NCBI GenBank assembly: GCA_030340625.1
Contig: JAOPHQ010005699.1
Span: forward strand, 1 to 64,000
DNA: 64,000 nt
Reading direction: 5' to 3'
Origin: Merluccius polli
Lineage: Eukaryota; Chordata; Actinopteri; Gadiformes; Merlucciidae
Shown: piece after piece, positions 43,901 to 52,345 of the stretch
Position numbering within the stretch: the stretch's first letter is position 1
Layout: every line of letters starts with the position of its first letter
Position numbers and translations under genes: made by a program
The notes under the pieces: generated by a model
Told to the model about the DNA's origin: nothing
Databases searched by the model: none
What the model saw: the letters and a program-made list of their open reading frames with translations, nothing else

Positions 43901-46597
43901 ATCTCGTAACCGGCCTGGTAGCCCCAGGGCCTCTCCACCCGAGCCTGGTGGCTGGGGTAACCGATAGGCCTGTAGCCGCCTGGCGCCGAGCGCCGGCTCA
44001 GCCGGCCGCAGCCGCTACAGCCCCCGGGCTAATTAGCCTCCCGTTGTTGTCGGGGGATTATTTCAGAATAGCGTCACAGCGTCACTGTCTACTCCTCTCC
44101 TCACCTTCTTGAGGACAAGCGGTATGAGGGGACCGCTGCTCCTCCTCCTCCTCCTCCTCCTCCTCCTCCTCCTCCTCCTCCTCCTCCTCCTCCTCCTCCT
44201 CCTCCTCCTCCACTATCACCTCTTCCTCCTCTTGTCACTTATTCATAGTTCCTATTGGCTAGCTTCGCCGTGTTACTCTGTAGATTGCTTTGGATGCTAA
44301 CTGTGAGAGTGAGTGGTGCCCGGGTGAGGAAGGAGGGAGGGGGGCTTAGCCCCCCCCCCCCCCCCCGTTTGGATGATGTCACCTCACTATAAGTTGGCTG
44401 ACTGGACCCCCCCCCCCCCCCATGCTTCTTTCCAGGTTTTAAAAGACAAAAGCTCCCTGATTCAAACCAATTTCGTAAAATTTCACAGTCCAAGAGAAAG
44501 CCGATTTATAAAGTAGTTTTAAACGTATTAAAGAGAGGGTCAAATAAACTAATCAGAATGAATTATAGCTTCACTTGTGAGTCGCTTTTGCAAAACGACT
44601 AAATGTAAATGTAAATACAGGCGACAAGGCTTAAACAGACACCCAGGAAGTCCATATGTATCTATTCAAACTGTATATATTCATATATATTTATACATAT
44701 TTCTGTGTATATCTACTCACTCGCTCCGTCTTCTGCGTAGTAGAGATGGCCAACATCAGATTCACTCTGACGATACTGAAACACTAACCACTGAAATGAA
44801 GTGGTGTGCGTGTGGCACGGGACAAAAGAGCTTATCTCCGGAGAGAGGCAAGGAGACAAGAACGAAACGAGCTCACTGCATCTCGGCCTGTAACGCCTTA
44901 TTAACTACCGCTACCACCAGAGGCCACTTCACAAGCCTCTTCACGGGATGAGAGGCACTCAGTGATACAGACGATTTAGTCGTCTAGCAGACGCTTTTAT
45001 CCCAAGCGACCGACAGGGACTACAGAGACGTGTCGTTAAGGAGAAGGTAAAGGTTAGACATTTATCCCAACAAAGAAGCTGAAGACGAGGTAAAGATCCA
45101 CCTTGGATTTCAGGTCGTCTTTGAGAAACAGCTGAGAAGAGTAAGTATACCAGTAGTACTGTCTAATCCCTGCCTGCTCTTTAATGACCTGTCTCTGTAC
45201 CGTCTAACCCCGACCTGTCTCTGTACTGTCTAACCTCTACCTGCTCCTTAATGACCTGTTTCTGTACTGGCTAACCCCTACCTGCTCCTTAATGACCTGT
45301 CTCTGTACTGTCTAACCCCTCCCTGCACCTTAATGACCTGTCTCTGTACTGTCTAACCCCTACCTGCTCCTTAATAACCTGTCTCTGTACTGCCTAACCC
45401 CTACCTGCTCCTTAATGACCTGTCTCTGTACTGTCTAGCCCCTACCTGCTCCTTAATGACCTGTCTCTGTACTGTCTAACCCCTACCTGCTCCTTAATGA
45501 CCTGTCTCTGTACTGTCTAACCCCTACCTGCTCCTTAATAACCTGTCTCTGTACTGCCTAACCCCTACCTGCTCCTTAATGACCTGTCTCTGTACTGTCT
45601 AGCCCCTACCTGCTCCTTAATGACCTGTCTCTGTACTGTCTAACCCCTACCTGCTCCTTAATGACCTGTCTCTGTACTGTCTAGCCCCTACCTGCTCCTT
45701 AATGACCTGTCTCTGTACTCTCTAACCCTGACCTGTCTCTGTACTGTCTAACCCCTACCTGCTCCTTAATGACCTGTCTCTGTACTGTCTAACCCCTACC
45801 TGCTCCTTAATGACCTCTCTGTACTGTCTAACCCCTACCTGCTCCTTAATGACCTGTCTCTGTACAGTCGAACCCCTACCTGCTCCTTAATAACCTGTCT
45901 CTGTATTGTCTAACCCCTACCTGCTCCTTAATGACCTGTCTCTGTACTGTCTAACCCCTACCTGCTCCTTAATGACCTGTCTCTGTACTGTCTAACCCCT
46001 ACCTGCTCCTTAATAACCTGTCTCTGTACTGCCTAACCCCTACCTGCTCCTTAATGACCTGTCTCTGTACTGTCTAGCCCCTACCTGCTCCTTAATGACC
46101 TGTCTCTGTACTCTCTAACCCTGACCTGTCTCTGTACTGTCTAACCCCTACCTGCTCCTTAATGACCTGTCTCTGTACTGTCTAACCCCTACCTGCTCCT
46201 TAATGACCTCTCTGTACTGTCTAACCCCTACCTGCTCCTTAATAACCTGTCTCTGTATTGTCTAACCCCTACCTGCTCCTTAATGACCTGTCTCTGTACT
46301 GTCTAACCCCTACCTGCTCCTTAATAACCTGTCTCTTTATTGTCTAACCCCTACCTGCTCCTTAATGACCTGTCTCTGTACTGTCTAACCCCTACCTGTG
46401 TGTATGTAGATGAGGGGAGTTCTTACGTTGGTCTGTACGTTGCGCAGGTAGCGAGCGCAGTCATAATGTCCATTGTACTCGGCCAGGTCTGCTGCGGTAA
46501 AGCCGTCTATGTCTCTCTCTGAACAGTCTGCCTGGTTCGCCAACAGGACCTTACAGCACTGGGGGAAATCCTTCATCATTGTCATAATCATCATCGA

Positions 46598-46649
<52 letters not shown>

Positions 46650-47678
46650 GATATCATCATCATCATCATCATCATCATCGTCATCGTCGTCGTCGTCGTC
46701 ATCATCATCATCATCATCATCATCACCAACATTATTATTCATATCTTTGTTATTCGTAGATTTGAACTGACCTCCAGCTCTCCATTCTCGGCAGCGTCAT
46801 GGAGAGGCGTGCCGCCCCAGTAATCCCTGGTGACCTTTGACCCCATGTGAAGCAGTGTCTCCAAGATGCGGCGGTGCCCCCTGCTGGCGGCGAAGTGAAG
46901 AGCAGTCGCCCCCTCCCTGTCCTGACAGGACAGACTCAGGTCTGTGAAGGTGGCCTGGGGACATGTAGTGGGATGTTAGCTGGTGTGTTTGTTCATTTTA
47001 TTTGACTGATTTAAGATAAGATAAGATAGTACTATTGATCCCAGATGGAACATTTTGGATGTTATTTTATGGTAATGTAATGTTTTACGTATTGTTAGAT
47101 TATGTGTGGAAAACACTTTGAGTCAGTGCACAAATATCAATATGCTTTAGGAGAAAGGAAAGTGGATATATTGTGGTCCTGTTGAACTAAACTGGTAGAG
47201 CAAGGCATTAACACTGCCAGGGTTAGGGGTTCGATTCCCAATGTACAACCTCATGACATTTGGATCACCTTGGATAAATCCACCAACTGACATATTTGGT
47301 GGTCTGTTTTTTATCTCTTTAAATATTTAACTTTACTGTTGCTGTTGCTTTTTTGTAATATAATGTTTGATGGTGTCTGGAAAGTGCGTTATAAATAAAG
47401 GTTTGTGTGTGTGTTTGAAGTGTCGTACGGACCAGCCAGACCACCAGGGAGTGGTGTCCTGAGTGCGTGGCGGCGTGCAGGATGCTCATGCCGTCGTGGG
47501 CCCTCAGGTGTGTGCTAGCTCCATCACCCCTCACCAGGTACTCCACCACGGACAGGTGACCCTCCTGACACGCCAGGTAGAGAGGTGTGGCACCCAGCCG
47601 GGTCTGGTGGTTCACACACCTGGAGAGAGGGGGAGAGAGAAAGAGAGAGAGAGAGATAATAGATAGATGTACAATAGA

Positions 47679-47767
<89 letters not shown>

Positions 47768-50709
47768 GGGATTATTCTCATTCTAGTTTTAATTTCTCTG
47801 CTTTCATTAATGTTTGTTGAAAGTCTACTGTTTTAATATTATTAATGGCATTATGTGAATATAGCACCTACTTTTCCTTCTGCGTGTAGAGGTGCAGTAG
47901 AAAAACAGTTGACTGTATTGGATATGACTTGGTAGTTTTGTGACTATGAATAATGAATGTTTTGCAGAGCCAGTGACCCTGGCCAGGATGGTGTGTGTGC
48001 AGGGAGGGGCCAGGTATATGTATACATACAGTAGACGTTGTATGTCAGGGACCCCAAGGTAGCTCTTATCCATCCATTATTCACACACTACCGATGGCCA
48101 TCTGTGATTTAGTGACCCGAGTCTCATGTGGATTACAGTAAGCTGGCAAACCTACCAGGAAATGAAGGAACGCAATATGTGTGACACGGCTTAATCTCCA
48201 GTCTCAGGTGGAAGAGAGGGTGGGAGGATGGGGAGGACAGACGGAGGGAGGGGAGATCGTCCTGTATGGAGGATTGTGTTTCACACAATACACAGACTTC
48301 CTGAGACACAACAATGGACTGCAATCATGCCTGAGTGCAGTTTGGAAAGCAGATTGTTGGGTTGGCAGGAGTGTCAGTGTGGTGGACCAGTGGTAGTCAT
48401 GGTGGATTCAATGTTCTCCCAGTGTGAACAACATTCACGTAGATGTGGAGCCCTGCCTAAATATACCAACAGACCAGTTACAGGCAGGGCAGGACAGTCT
48501 AGTATTTAGGGTGTTTGACTCCCAGCCAAAAGGTTCCAGGTTTGAACCCCAATGTCTGCAGTCTACCTAGAGCAAGGTGCCTCACCCCTACCTGCTCCTT
48601 AATGACCTGTCTCTGTATTCACTGTAAGTCTCTTTGGATAAAAGCTAAATGAATAAACAGCAAATAGTTACACAAATAGAGTAAATAGTTACACAAATGT
48701 CTTCCTCAGATGAACTCAATATCCCATAAATAAGAGGGGATCACACACTTTTCATGCTGCGCATCACAGTCTGAACATTGTTACCTAGCTCTGTCAGTTA
48801 ATGAGCTGTATGTCAGTTAACAAGCTCTGTGTCAGTTAACAAGCTATATGTCAGTTAAGAAGCTGTATATCAGTTAACAAGCTGTATGTCACTTAACGAG
48901 CTGTATGTCACTTAACGAGCTGTATGTCAGTTAACGAGCTGTTTGTCAGTTAAAGAACTGAATGTCAGTTAACGAGCTGTTTGTCACTTAACGAGCTGTA
49001 TGTCAGTTAAAGAGCTGCATGTCAGTTAACAAGCTCTGTGTCAGTTAACGAGCTGAGTGTCAGTTAACAAGCTCTGTGTCAGTTAACAAGCTGTATGTCA
49101 GTTAATGAGCTCTGTATGTCTCCATGGTTACATGTCACTGGGGGCAGTGGCGATTGAATCACCTTAGACTTTAACTTCATGTTGGGTGGGATTCATTTAA
49201 AGGGTTTCTACACGCTAGACCACATTTTTGATTTTGCTGCCACCTAAAGGCTAGAATTAATATATACTGATGTTACTGAGGCACTGAGGTTACACCGTGG
49301 ACCTTGGGGTTAGAACCCAGAACATTCTGGCTTGGAGGTGAACAATCTCGAGACACTCCCTTAGCTCTACTTTTTTATATTTATATTTCCATTTGATTTG
49401 ATTTCATTTGACATTCTGGATGTAAAATAAAGTGGAGAAATGTAGGAAGGGTGGGGGCAGAGAGGGAGGGGACGTTTGTTTGGTTGCTCTTCTGCTCTCT
49501 TTACAACTCCCGAATCTTCCTTACAGCATCTTTATTGTAGCTGACCCTTGCCTTGTCACATGACTGGCAGTGTCCAGAACAAGCCTGTTCTGTTATGCTG
49601 TGCCTCCTTACTTCGGTGCATGGTGCAGCAGCAGCTTCAGACACTCCAGGTCCCCCTTGGCAGCGGCGTAGTGGGCCGCGACGGCACCGCAGTTGGTCTC
49701 CAGGTCGCTGAGATGGCCGCCAGCTGCTAGCAGCCACTCCACCACCGCCACGCAGCCGAACCTGGTGGCTAGGTGCAGCGCCGTGGCCCCAGACGCGTCC
49801 TGCGCCTGCCGTCAGCCAGAGAGACAGCGTGTGATTGGCTCAAATTCAGACAATCTCGACTCAATCTAGTTACAGTAGCTAAAAAATCTCTGATACCATC
49901 ACGATGTCATTCCAGCGTCCATCCTGACGAAAGATTAATGACTCAAATGAGTGGCTTTTATCCAAATAGACTAAGAGGGAATTCAGATACAGGTCTTTAG
50001 GAGCAGGTAGGGCAACAGGTCGGGGCCAGGGGTCATCTTAAGGATGCCTACAGGTAGACTATGTCCATCAAGGATCAAACCCAGTACATTTTTCAGATTA
50101 TTTGATTAATAATTTAGTGTATAAAATGTCATAAATAATATCAAATGCTCATCACAAATTACCAAAGTGATGTCTTAAATGTGCTTGCGTTATCTGACAA
50201 GCAGCCAAGAAAAACGTAAGTTTATAATGATCCATGAACCAGAAAATATTGGTATTTGTACTGCATTTCATGTATTTATTTAACCTATCCAAGTAGGTCT
50301 CACTGAGATTAAAAATCTCTTTTACAAGAGGTTGTGGTTCCAGCAATACCTCAGAGTAAAAGTAACAGTGTTCTACGGACCTCACCCTTCAGGTCTCACC
50401 CACGCCACACCTCACCTCCACATCGCAGCCTCCCTGCTCCACCAGCCACTGCAGCTCCCGCACGTGTCCGGTGGCGGCGGCGTCGTGGGCGGGCGTGGCT
50501 CGGTTCAGGGCCCGCTCGTCGGCCGCCAGACCCAGCTCGGTCACCAGGAAGCGCAGGCAGTCCAGGCGTCCGCAGCGCGCGGCGTGGTGCGTCAGGCCTG
50601 CCCCCTGGGCGTCGCTGATGGCGGGGGAGAGGTGGCCGGTGGCGGCCATCTCCCTCAATGCCGCCAGGTCACCAACACGGGCCGCGTGAATCGCCCGGTG
50701 CAGGACCAT
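30283..50709 (-). CDS. espnl: Espin-like protein, at least 11 coding exons
   Basis: Actin-bundle regulator of the espin family; in mammals espin-like acts in hair-cell stereocilia. Exons read (minus): 50709-50416, 49799-49612, 47619-47433, 46954-46772, 46558-46427, then 37365-37186, 36841-36691, 36500-36334, 35884-35720, 32602-31584, 30838-30283. All are phase-compatible and give about 1073 codons (human ESPNL is about 1005). The N-terminal 328 residues are ankyrin repeats (ATPAHDAAATG, GATPLYLACQEGHL, GGTPLHDAAENG, GFTAADLAEYNGH). Downstream are VSRQPIRGDYYRGL (as in espin), VPTHDERGRPIAEWKRQVMV, and the ESPNL-type C-terminus (LTLDLFMLGYF, SFAFWKEKEAEIF). Middle exons between 46427 and 37365, including the proline-rich part, are not settled. 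Exon 37365-37186 contains a GAG-repeat coding about ten glutamates. Same strand and order as in human, between scly and klhl30. Confidence 0.93.
30855..31075 (+). repeat. About 50-bp tandem repeat in espnl
   Basis: Four degenerate units around GTATTAGTATCAGTCGTATT and AAACACACACATTAGTACAGG, next to the last espnl exon. Confidence 0.8.
31584..32602 (-). CDS. espnl: espnl large penultimate exon
   Basis: A 1019-nt exon in phase 0 at its start and leaving two bases (AG) that join the next exon as an arginine codon. It opens ENGSRYAKVSWRYSQAH and continues with ILGPFGELLTEDDLIYLEKQ, both conserved in ESPNL. The middle is acidic and serine-rich (DDVNDDDREDEDAA) and variable. Its 3' part again matches ESPNL (LRKERIVVLFLGHWKKSAY, KMLGNWRNMIFSVPSRQIRR). 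The acceptor follows a pyrimidine tract ending CCTGCAG; the donor is CGCAG|GTGGGC. Codon use is strongly GC3-rich compared with the AT-rich introns. Confidence 0.9.
32830..35577 (+). mobile_element. Degenerate LINE in espnl, split by a TTAA element
   Basis: Endonuclease part near 32915-33070 (AVIYRSPGPLRDFFDEM, LSDFNI), then reverse-transcriptase remnants at 34590-35080 (ALSWFTSYL, LQLN-like HHLKLNVDKTELLF), with stops and deletions. It ends at GAATGTAAATGTAAATG near 35577; the same tail occurs at 40642. A TTAA transposon interrupts it at 33972. Confidence 0.75.
33972..34480. mobile_element. Second copy of the TTAA transposon, with hairpin
   Basis: Starts AGGACAATTCTGGCGCAAAA after TTAA at 33968-33971 and matches 13283-13440 closely. 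Inside are two long inverted arms (about 34247-34319 and 34408-34482). The region between and into the right arm encodes a Cys-x(4)-Cys start (VCAFPGCVRRS) like a THAP zinc finger. The right end is not clear. Confidence 0.6.
35580..35712 (+). repeat. GTGTGTAGACAGGT repeat
   Basis: About nine degenerate copies, ending a few bases from the espnl exon at 35720. Confidence 0.85.
35960..36255. mobile_element. hAT-like remnant
   Basis: GTGTTTCCCAACCTTGGGGT at the left resembles the ends of 5876-6190 and 18547-20797, and ACTTATAAGCTATAGATATAC matches the interior of the latter. Followed by poly-C at about 36287-36317. Confidence 0.55.
36890..37080 (+). repeat. GGTCTCAGGTCGTAGGTCA repeat
   Basis: About nine degenerate 20-bp units between espnl exons 36841 and 37186. 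Confidence 0.85.
37888..38110 (+). repeat. (ATC)n then CTCCTC-rich tract
   Basis: (ATC)n at 37888-37940 passes into a long pyrimidine (CTC)n-like tract, which produces spurious poly-Asp and poly-Pro frames. Confidence 0.9.
38192..38506 (-). CDS. espnl: Candidate proline-rich espnl exon
   Basis: Minus-strand open stretch behind a good acceptor (CTATCGCCGCAG). It encodes DGVNGGADENQMLWLAPG, later LSQSDTHLLQEELLHNCWEA, then PHPPPPPPPLILLPPPPPPS, and reaches a possible donor GTGAGG. It lies between the ankyrin exons and exon 37365-37186, where espins keep a proline-rich profilin/SH3-binding region, so it fits position and composition. However, its end phase does not join the next known exon directly and the CCT-repeat alone could produce the prolines. 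This is tentative. Confidence 0.3.
38817..39320. mobile_element. hAT-like element
   Basis: Inverted ends AGGTTTTCTTAAACTCTGGG and AAAAAGTTTGAGGAGCCCTG, with no coding capacity. Confidence 0.6.
39448..39632 (+). repeat. About 186-bp direct duplication, copy 1
   Basis: Nearly identical to 41379-41565 (TTGGTTTCCAGCATCGTGAA through TTGAATACTAATTC), differing mainly by one CA unit. Flanks differ. Confidence 0.95.
40500..40642 (+). mobile_element. LINE 3' end fragment
   Basis: GTAAGTCGCTTTGGACAAAA, GTGTCTGCTAAATGCCC and the GAATGTAAATGTAAATG tail, the same tail as the LINE at 32830-35577. Confidence 0.75.
41244..41372 (+). mobile_element. Reverse-transcriptase fragment
   Basis: Encodes FYADDTIVYSFNP, the catalytic YADD box of a non-LTR reverse transcriptase, then runs into the 186-bp duplicate. 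5' and 3' parts are missing. Confidence 0.65.
41379..41565 (+). repeat. About 186-bp direct duplication, copy 2
   Basis: Second copy, fused to a reverse-transcriptase fragment on its left (41244-41372). Confidence 0.95.
41570..43880. other. espnl intron, no gene seen
   Basis: AT-rich sequence with a short hairpin near 41705-41735, CA runs at 43720-43755 and nothing else that can be supported. Confidence 0.35.
43890..44040 (-). other. CpG-rich islet, possible espnl exon
   Basis: Sharply GC- and CpG-rich in an AT-rich intron. The minus strand reads PGGYRPIGYPSHQARVERPW and GYQAGYEIQQLQ behind a TTAG acceptor, but no good donor follows. It could be an espnl exon, an alternative promoter or neither. 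Confidence 0.25.
44142..44212 (+). repeat. (CCT)n microsatellite
   Basis: About 23 units. On the minus strand a CAAGAAG|GTGAGG donor lies about 35 bp beyond, so an espnl exon containing the repeat is conceivable but unproved. Confidence 0.9.
44975..45135 (+). mobile_element. SINE remnant
   Basis: CTAGCAGACGCTTTTATCCC, AAGCGACCGACAGG and TCGTTAAGGAG, the same body as other copies, directly before the 41-bp array. Confidence 0.7.
45140..46400 (-). repeat. 41-bp SINE-derived minisatellite, about 31 copies
   Basis: Unit ACCTGTCTCTGTACTGTCTA plus ACCCCTACCTGCTCCTTAATG, the reverse complement of the unit at 13205, 14425 and 53175. Some variants (CTTAATAACC with CTGCCTAAC) recur in blocks, implying higher-order duplication. 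Confidence 0.95.
46427..50709 (-). CDS. espnl: espnl N-terminal ankyrin-repeat exons 1-5
   Basis: Five exons carry the ankyrin array. Exon 1 starts MVLHRAIHAARVGDLAAL and contains the first three repeats. Exon 2 (49799-49612) ends in phase 2 after a GCA CCG AA. Exon 3 (47619-47433) begins with the espin motif CVNHQTRLGATPLYLACQE and ends at a GTCCGT donor. Exon 4 (46954-46772) gives ATFTDLSLSCQDREGATALH. Exon 5 (46558-46427) gives GFTAADLAEYNGHYDCARYL. In espins these repeats bind partner proteins such as class III myosins (family knowledge). The start codon is the only in-frame ATG ahead of the first repeat. A 27-bp repeat and a GC-rich stretch lie just upstream. Confidence 0.9.
46575..46735 (+). 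repeat. (ATC)n/(GTC)n microsatellite in espnl
   Basis: Sits between the exons ending 46772 and starting 46558 (minus), occupying most of a 213-bp intron. Confidence 0.95.
46985..47405. other. espnl intron with SINE and LINE-tail traces
   Basis: GATAAGATAAGATAG with TTGATCCCAG (a reversed LINE tail) at about 47015-47045, and GGTAGAGCAAGGCATTAACA with GGGTTCGATTCCC (tRNA-like A and B boxes) at about 47196-47238. Confidence 0.5.
47672..47767 (+). repeat. (ATT)n followed by (AAT)n
   Basis: About 15 ATT units followed by about 17 AAT units, an almost perfect palindrome able to form a long hairpin. Confidence 0.95.
48500..48660 (+). mobile_element. tRNA-type SINE
   Basis: GGCAGGACAGTCTAGTATTT, GGTTCCAGGTTTGAACCCC (B-box-like) and a tail GTAAGTCTCTTTGGATAAAA shared with the local LINE. 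Confidence 0.65.
48795..49125 (+). repeat. 19-bp minisatellite
   Basis: About 17 copies of GTCAGTTAACGAGCTGTAT with CACTT and CTCTG variants. Confidence 0.93.
49940..50090 (+). mobile_element. SINE remnant
   Basis: GGCTTTTATCCAAATAGACT, AGGAGCAGGTAGGG and GCCTACAGGTAGACT; a single unexpanded copy of the sequence that forms the 41-bp arrays. Confidence 0.7.
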
Positions 50710-50817
50710 CGCTGACTGAACGTGTCTGGATGAGCATGCAGGCTCACTGTCAGAGGCTTAGCAGGCAAGTTAGGTGTGTCCCTCTTAGCGCCGAGGCTAA
50801 CTGAGTCAGTCCTAGAA

Positions 50818-50935
50818 CACAGGTGAACTATCAGTCCTAGCTGGCAGGCTAACTGTATCTGTCCTAGCTGGCAGGCTAACTATATCAGCCCAAGCTTGCA
50901 GGCTAACTGTATCAGTCCTAGCTCGCAGGCTACAG
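50818..50935 (+). repeat. 27-bp tandem repeat just upstream of espnl
   Basis: Four to five copies of a unit like TCCTAGCTGGCAGGCTAACT plus GTATCAG, about 110 bp upstream of the espnl start codon and therefore possibly within its promoter or 5' UTR. Confidence 0.7.
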
Positions 50936-50939
50936 TACA

Positions 50940-51950
50940 CAGTAGGATGCTGGCTGGTTCTCCTCTCCCTCCAGCCCTGTGACCGATCACTCTGTTTGCC
51001 TGCTCTGTGCTCACAGGCAGACAACGCCGCGCTGCCAGGAGTCATAGCAGCATCCACAGCCAGGAAAGAGACACCTGAGCAGGCAGCAGCTGCTCAGCAC
51101 GGCCACGAGAGAGAGAGGCGGGGGTGGAGGTGGTGGTGGGGGGTTGGGGGGGGGGGCGGTGGAGGGGAACAGAAAGGTAATGAAAGACAGGCGGCGAGGC
51201 GGCTCTCTGAGGGCCTCCCGCAGTGCTTTGTGTGGCGCTGGACACATGCTGGCAGACGCTCCCCGCTCCAGTGGAGATGGAGAGTGCCAGGCGAGCGACG
51301 GAAACTTCAGCGTAACGAGAGACGGGAGGCACTGCGTAAGCCGCGGTGGAGCGCTGGTAGCGACCTCGCGGGAGTAGGGGAGAAGAGGAGCAGCTGGGAA
51401 ACGTGTCAGTTAGAAAATAGTTCAGGAGTTCAACTGGGTGGAGATGAAGCGTTTATTGCAGCATGAAGATTAATAACAGCGATAATATTCGGAATGTAAT
51501 TCATTTGAGGATTTTTTATTTCAGATTTAAGATCTCTTAAAAAGTTTGTCAACAGGGTTAAAAGTCCATTGACTTATACATTTAAAAAAACCTGAAACAA
51601 CCAAAACACATCGGTACGTCATGAATCTCTATATCACACAGAGGCCGTTGCCGTAGGTTACACAAACCACTCCAAAAAATGTCTAACTACGCGTCAAGGA
51701 GATGAACGGCCCGCCTTCTGCTACGTTGTCTGGTTCATTTATGATGGACTAGTGGAGGAGTTTCACATACATTATATTACTTTATTTTGTACAGCACATC
51801 ATCTTCACATTATAAAGACCACCAGATGTTACTGAATTAGTGAGTTTTGGCAACTTTTGGTGGACTACGCTCAGAATCACAGAAGCAGAACCATAAATAC
51901 ACGTACCAGCATTGAGACCCACGGTGTACCTATGGCGGCGATTGACGTAG
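50940..51950. other. espnl upstream region, no gene seen
   Basis: 50940-51400 is GC-rich with G-runs and a CAGCTG E-box and could hold the espnl promoter or a 5' non-coding exon. 51400-51950 is AT-rich between espnl and the end of scly. No coding exon is supported. Confidence 0.4.
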
Positions 51951-52008
51951 AGGTATACTTAACTTCAGGCTTTAGTTTGGGGATGATTTAAGACTGATAA
52001 AGCTTTTC

Positions 52009-52014
52009 TTTATT
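52009..52014 (-). terminator. scly polyadenylation signal
   Basis: Minus-strand AATAAA about 280 bp downstream of the scly stop codon, beyond the 57-bp tandem repeat that would form the first part of the 3' UTR. Confidence 0.5.
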
Positions 52015-52118
52015 CAACACCTCATATTAATCATATCAAAAATATATACAAAAGCACCCAACGTAATATATTTGCATAATCCCCATAATTCCACAACAAA
52101 GTCAGCATTAACACCCCT

Positions 52119-52345
52119 AATCTGGAATGGAACGGTCCATCCTAACTGTCAGTTTAACTCCCCCTTTAATCTGTAATGGAAGGGTCCATCCTAACTGACA
52201 GAGTTTAACCCCCCCTTTAATCTGTAATGGTAGGATCTGTCCTATGTGTCAGAGTTTAACCCCCCCCTTTAATCTGCAAAGGAAGGGTCCATCCTAACTG
52301 TCAGAGTTTAACCTCCCCTGTAAACTGTAATGGAAGGGTCCGTCC
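52119..52345 (+). repeat. scly: About 55-bp tandem repeat across the scly stop codon
   Basis: Four units of CTTTAATCTGTAATGGAAGG plus GTCCATCCTAACTGTCAGAG and TTTAACCCCC. The rightmost unit lies inside the last scly codons and includes the stop at 52294-52296. Confidence 0.85.

Noticed and set aside
46551..46742. Poly-Asp and poly-Met frames
   Set aside because: Translation of the (ATC)n microsatellite inside a short espnl intron.
47196..47240. tRNA gene
   Set aside because: A- and B-box-like motifs are present but no cloverleaf could be drawn. It fits a decayed tRNA-derived SINE.
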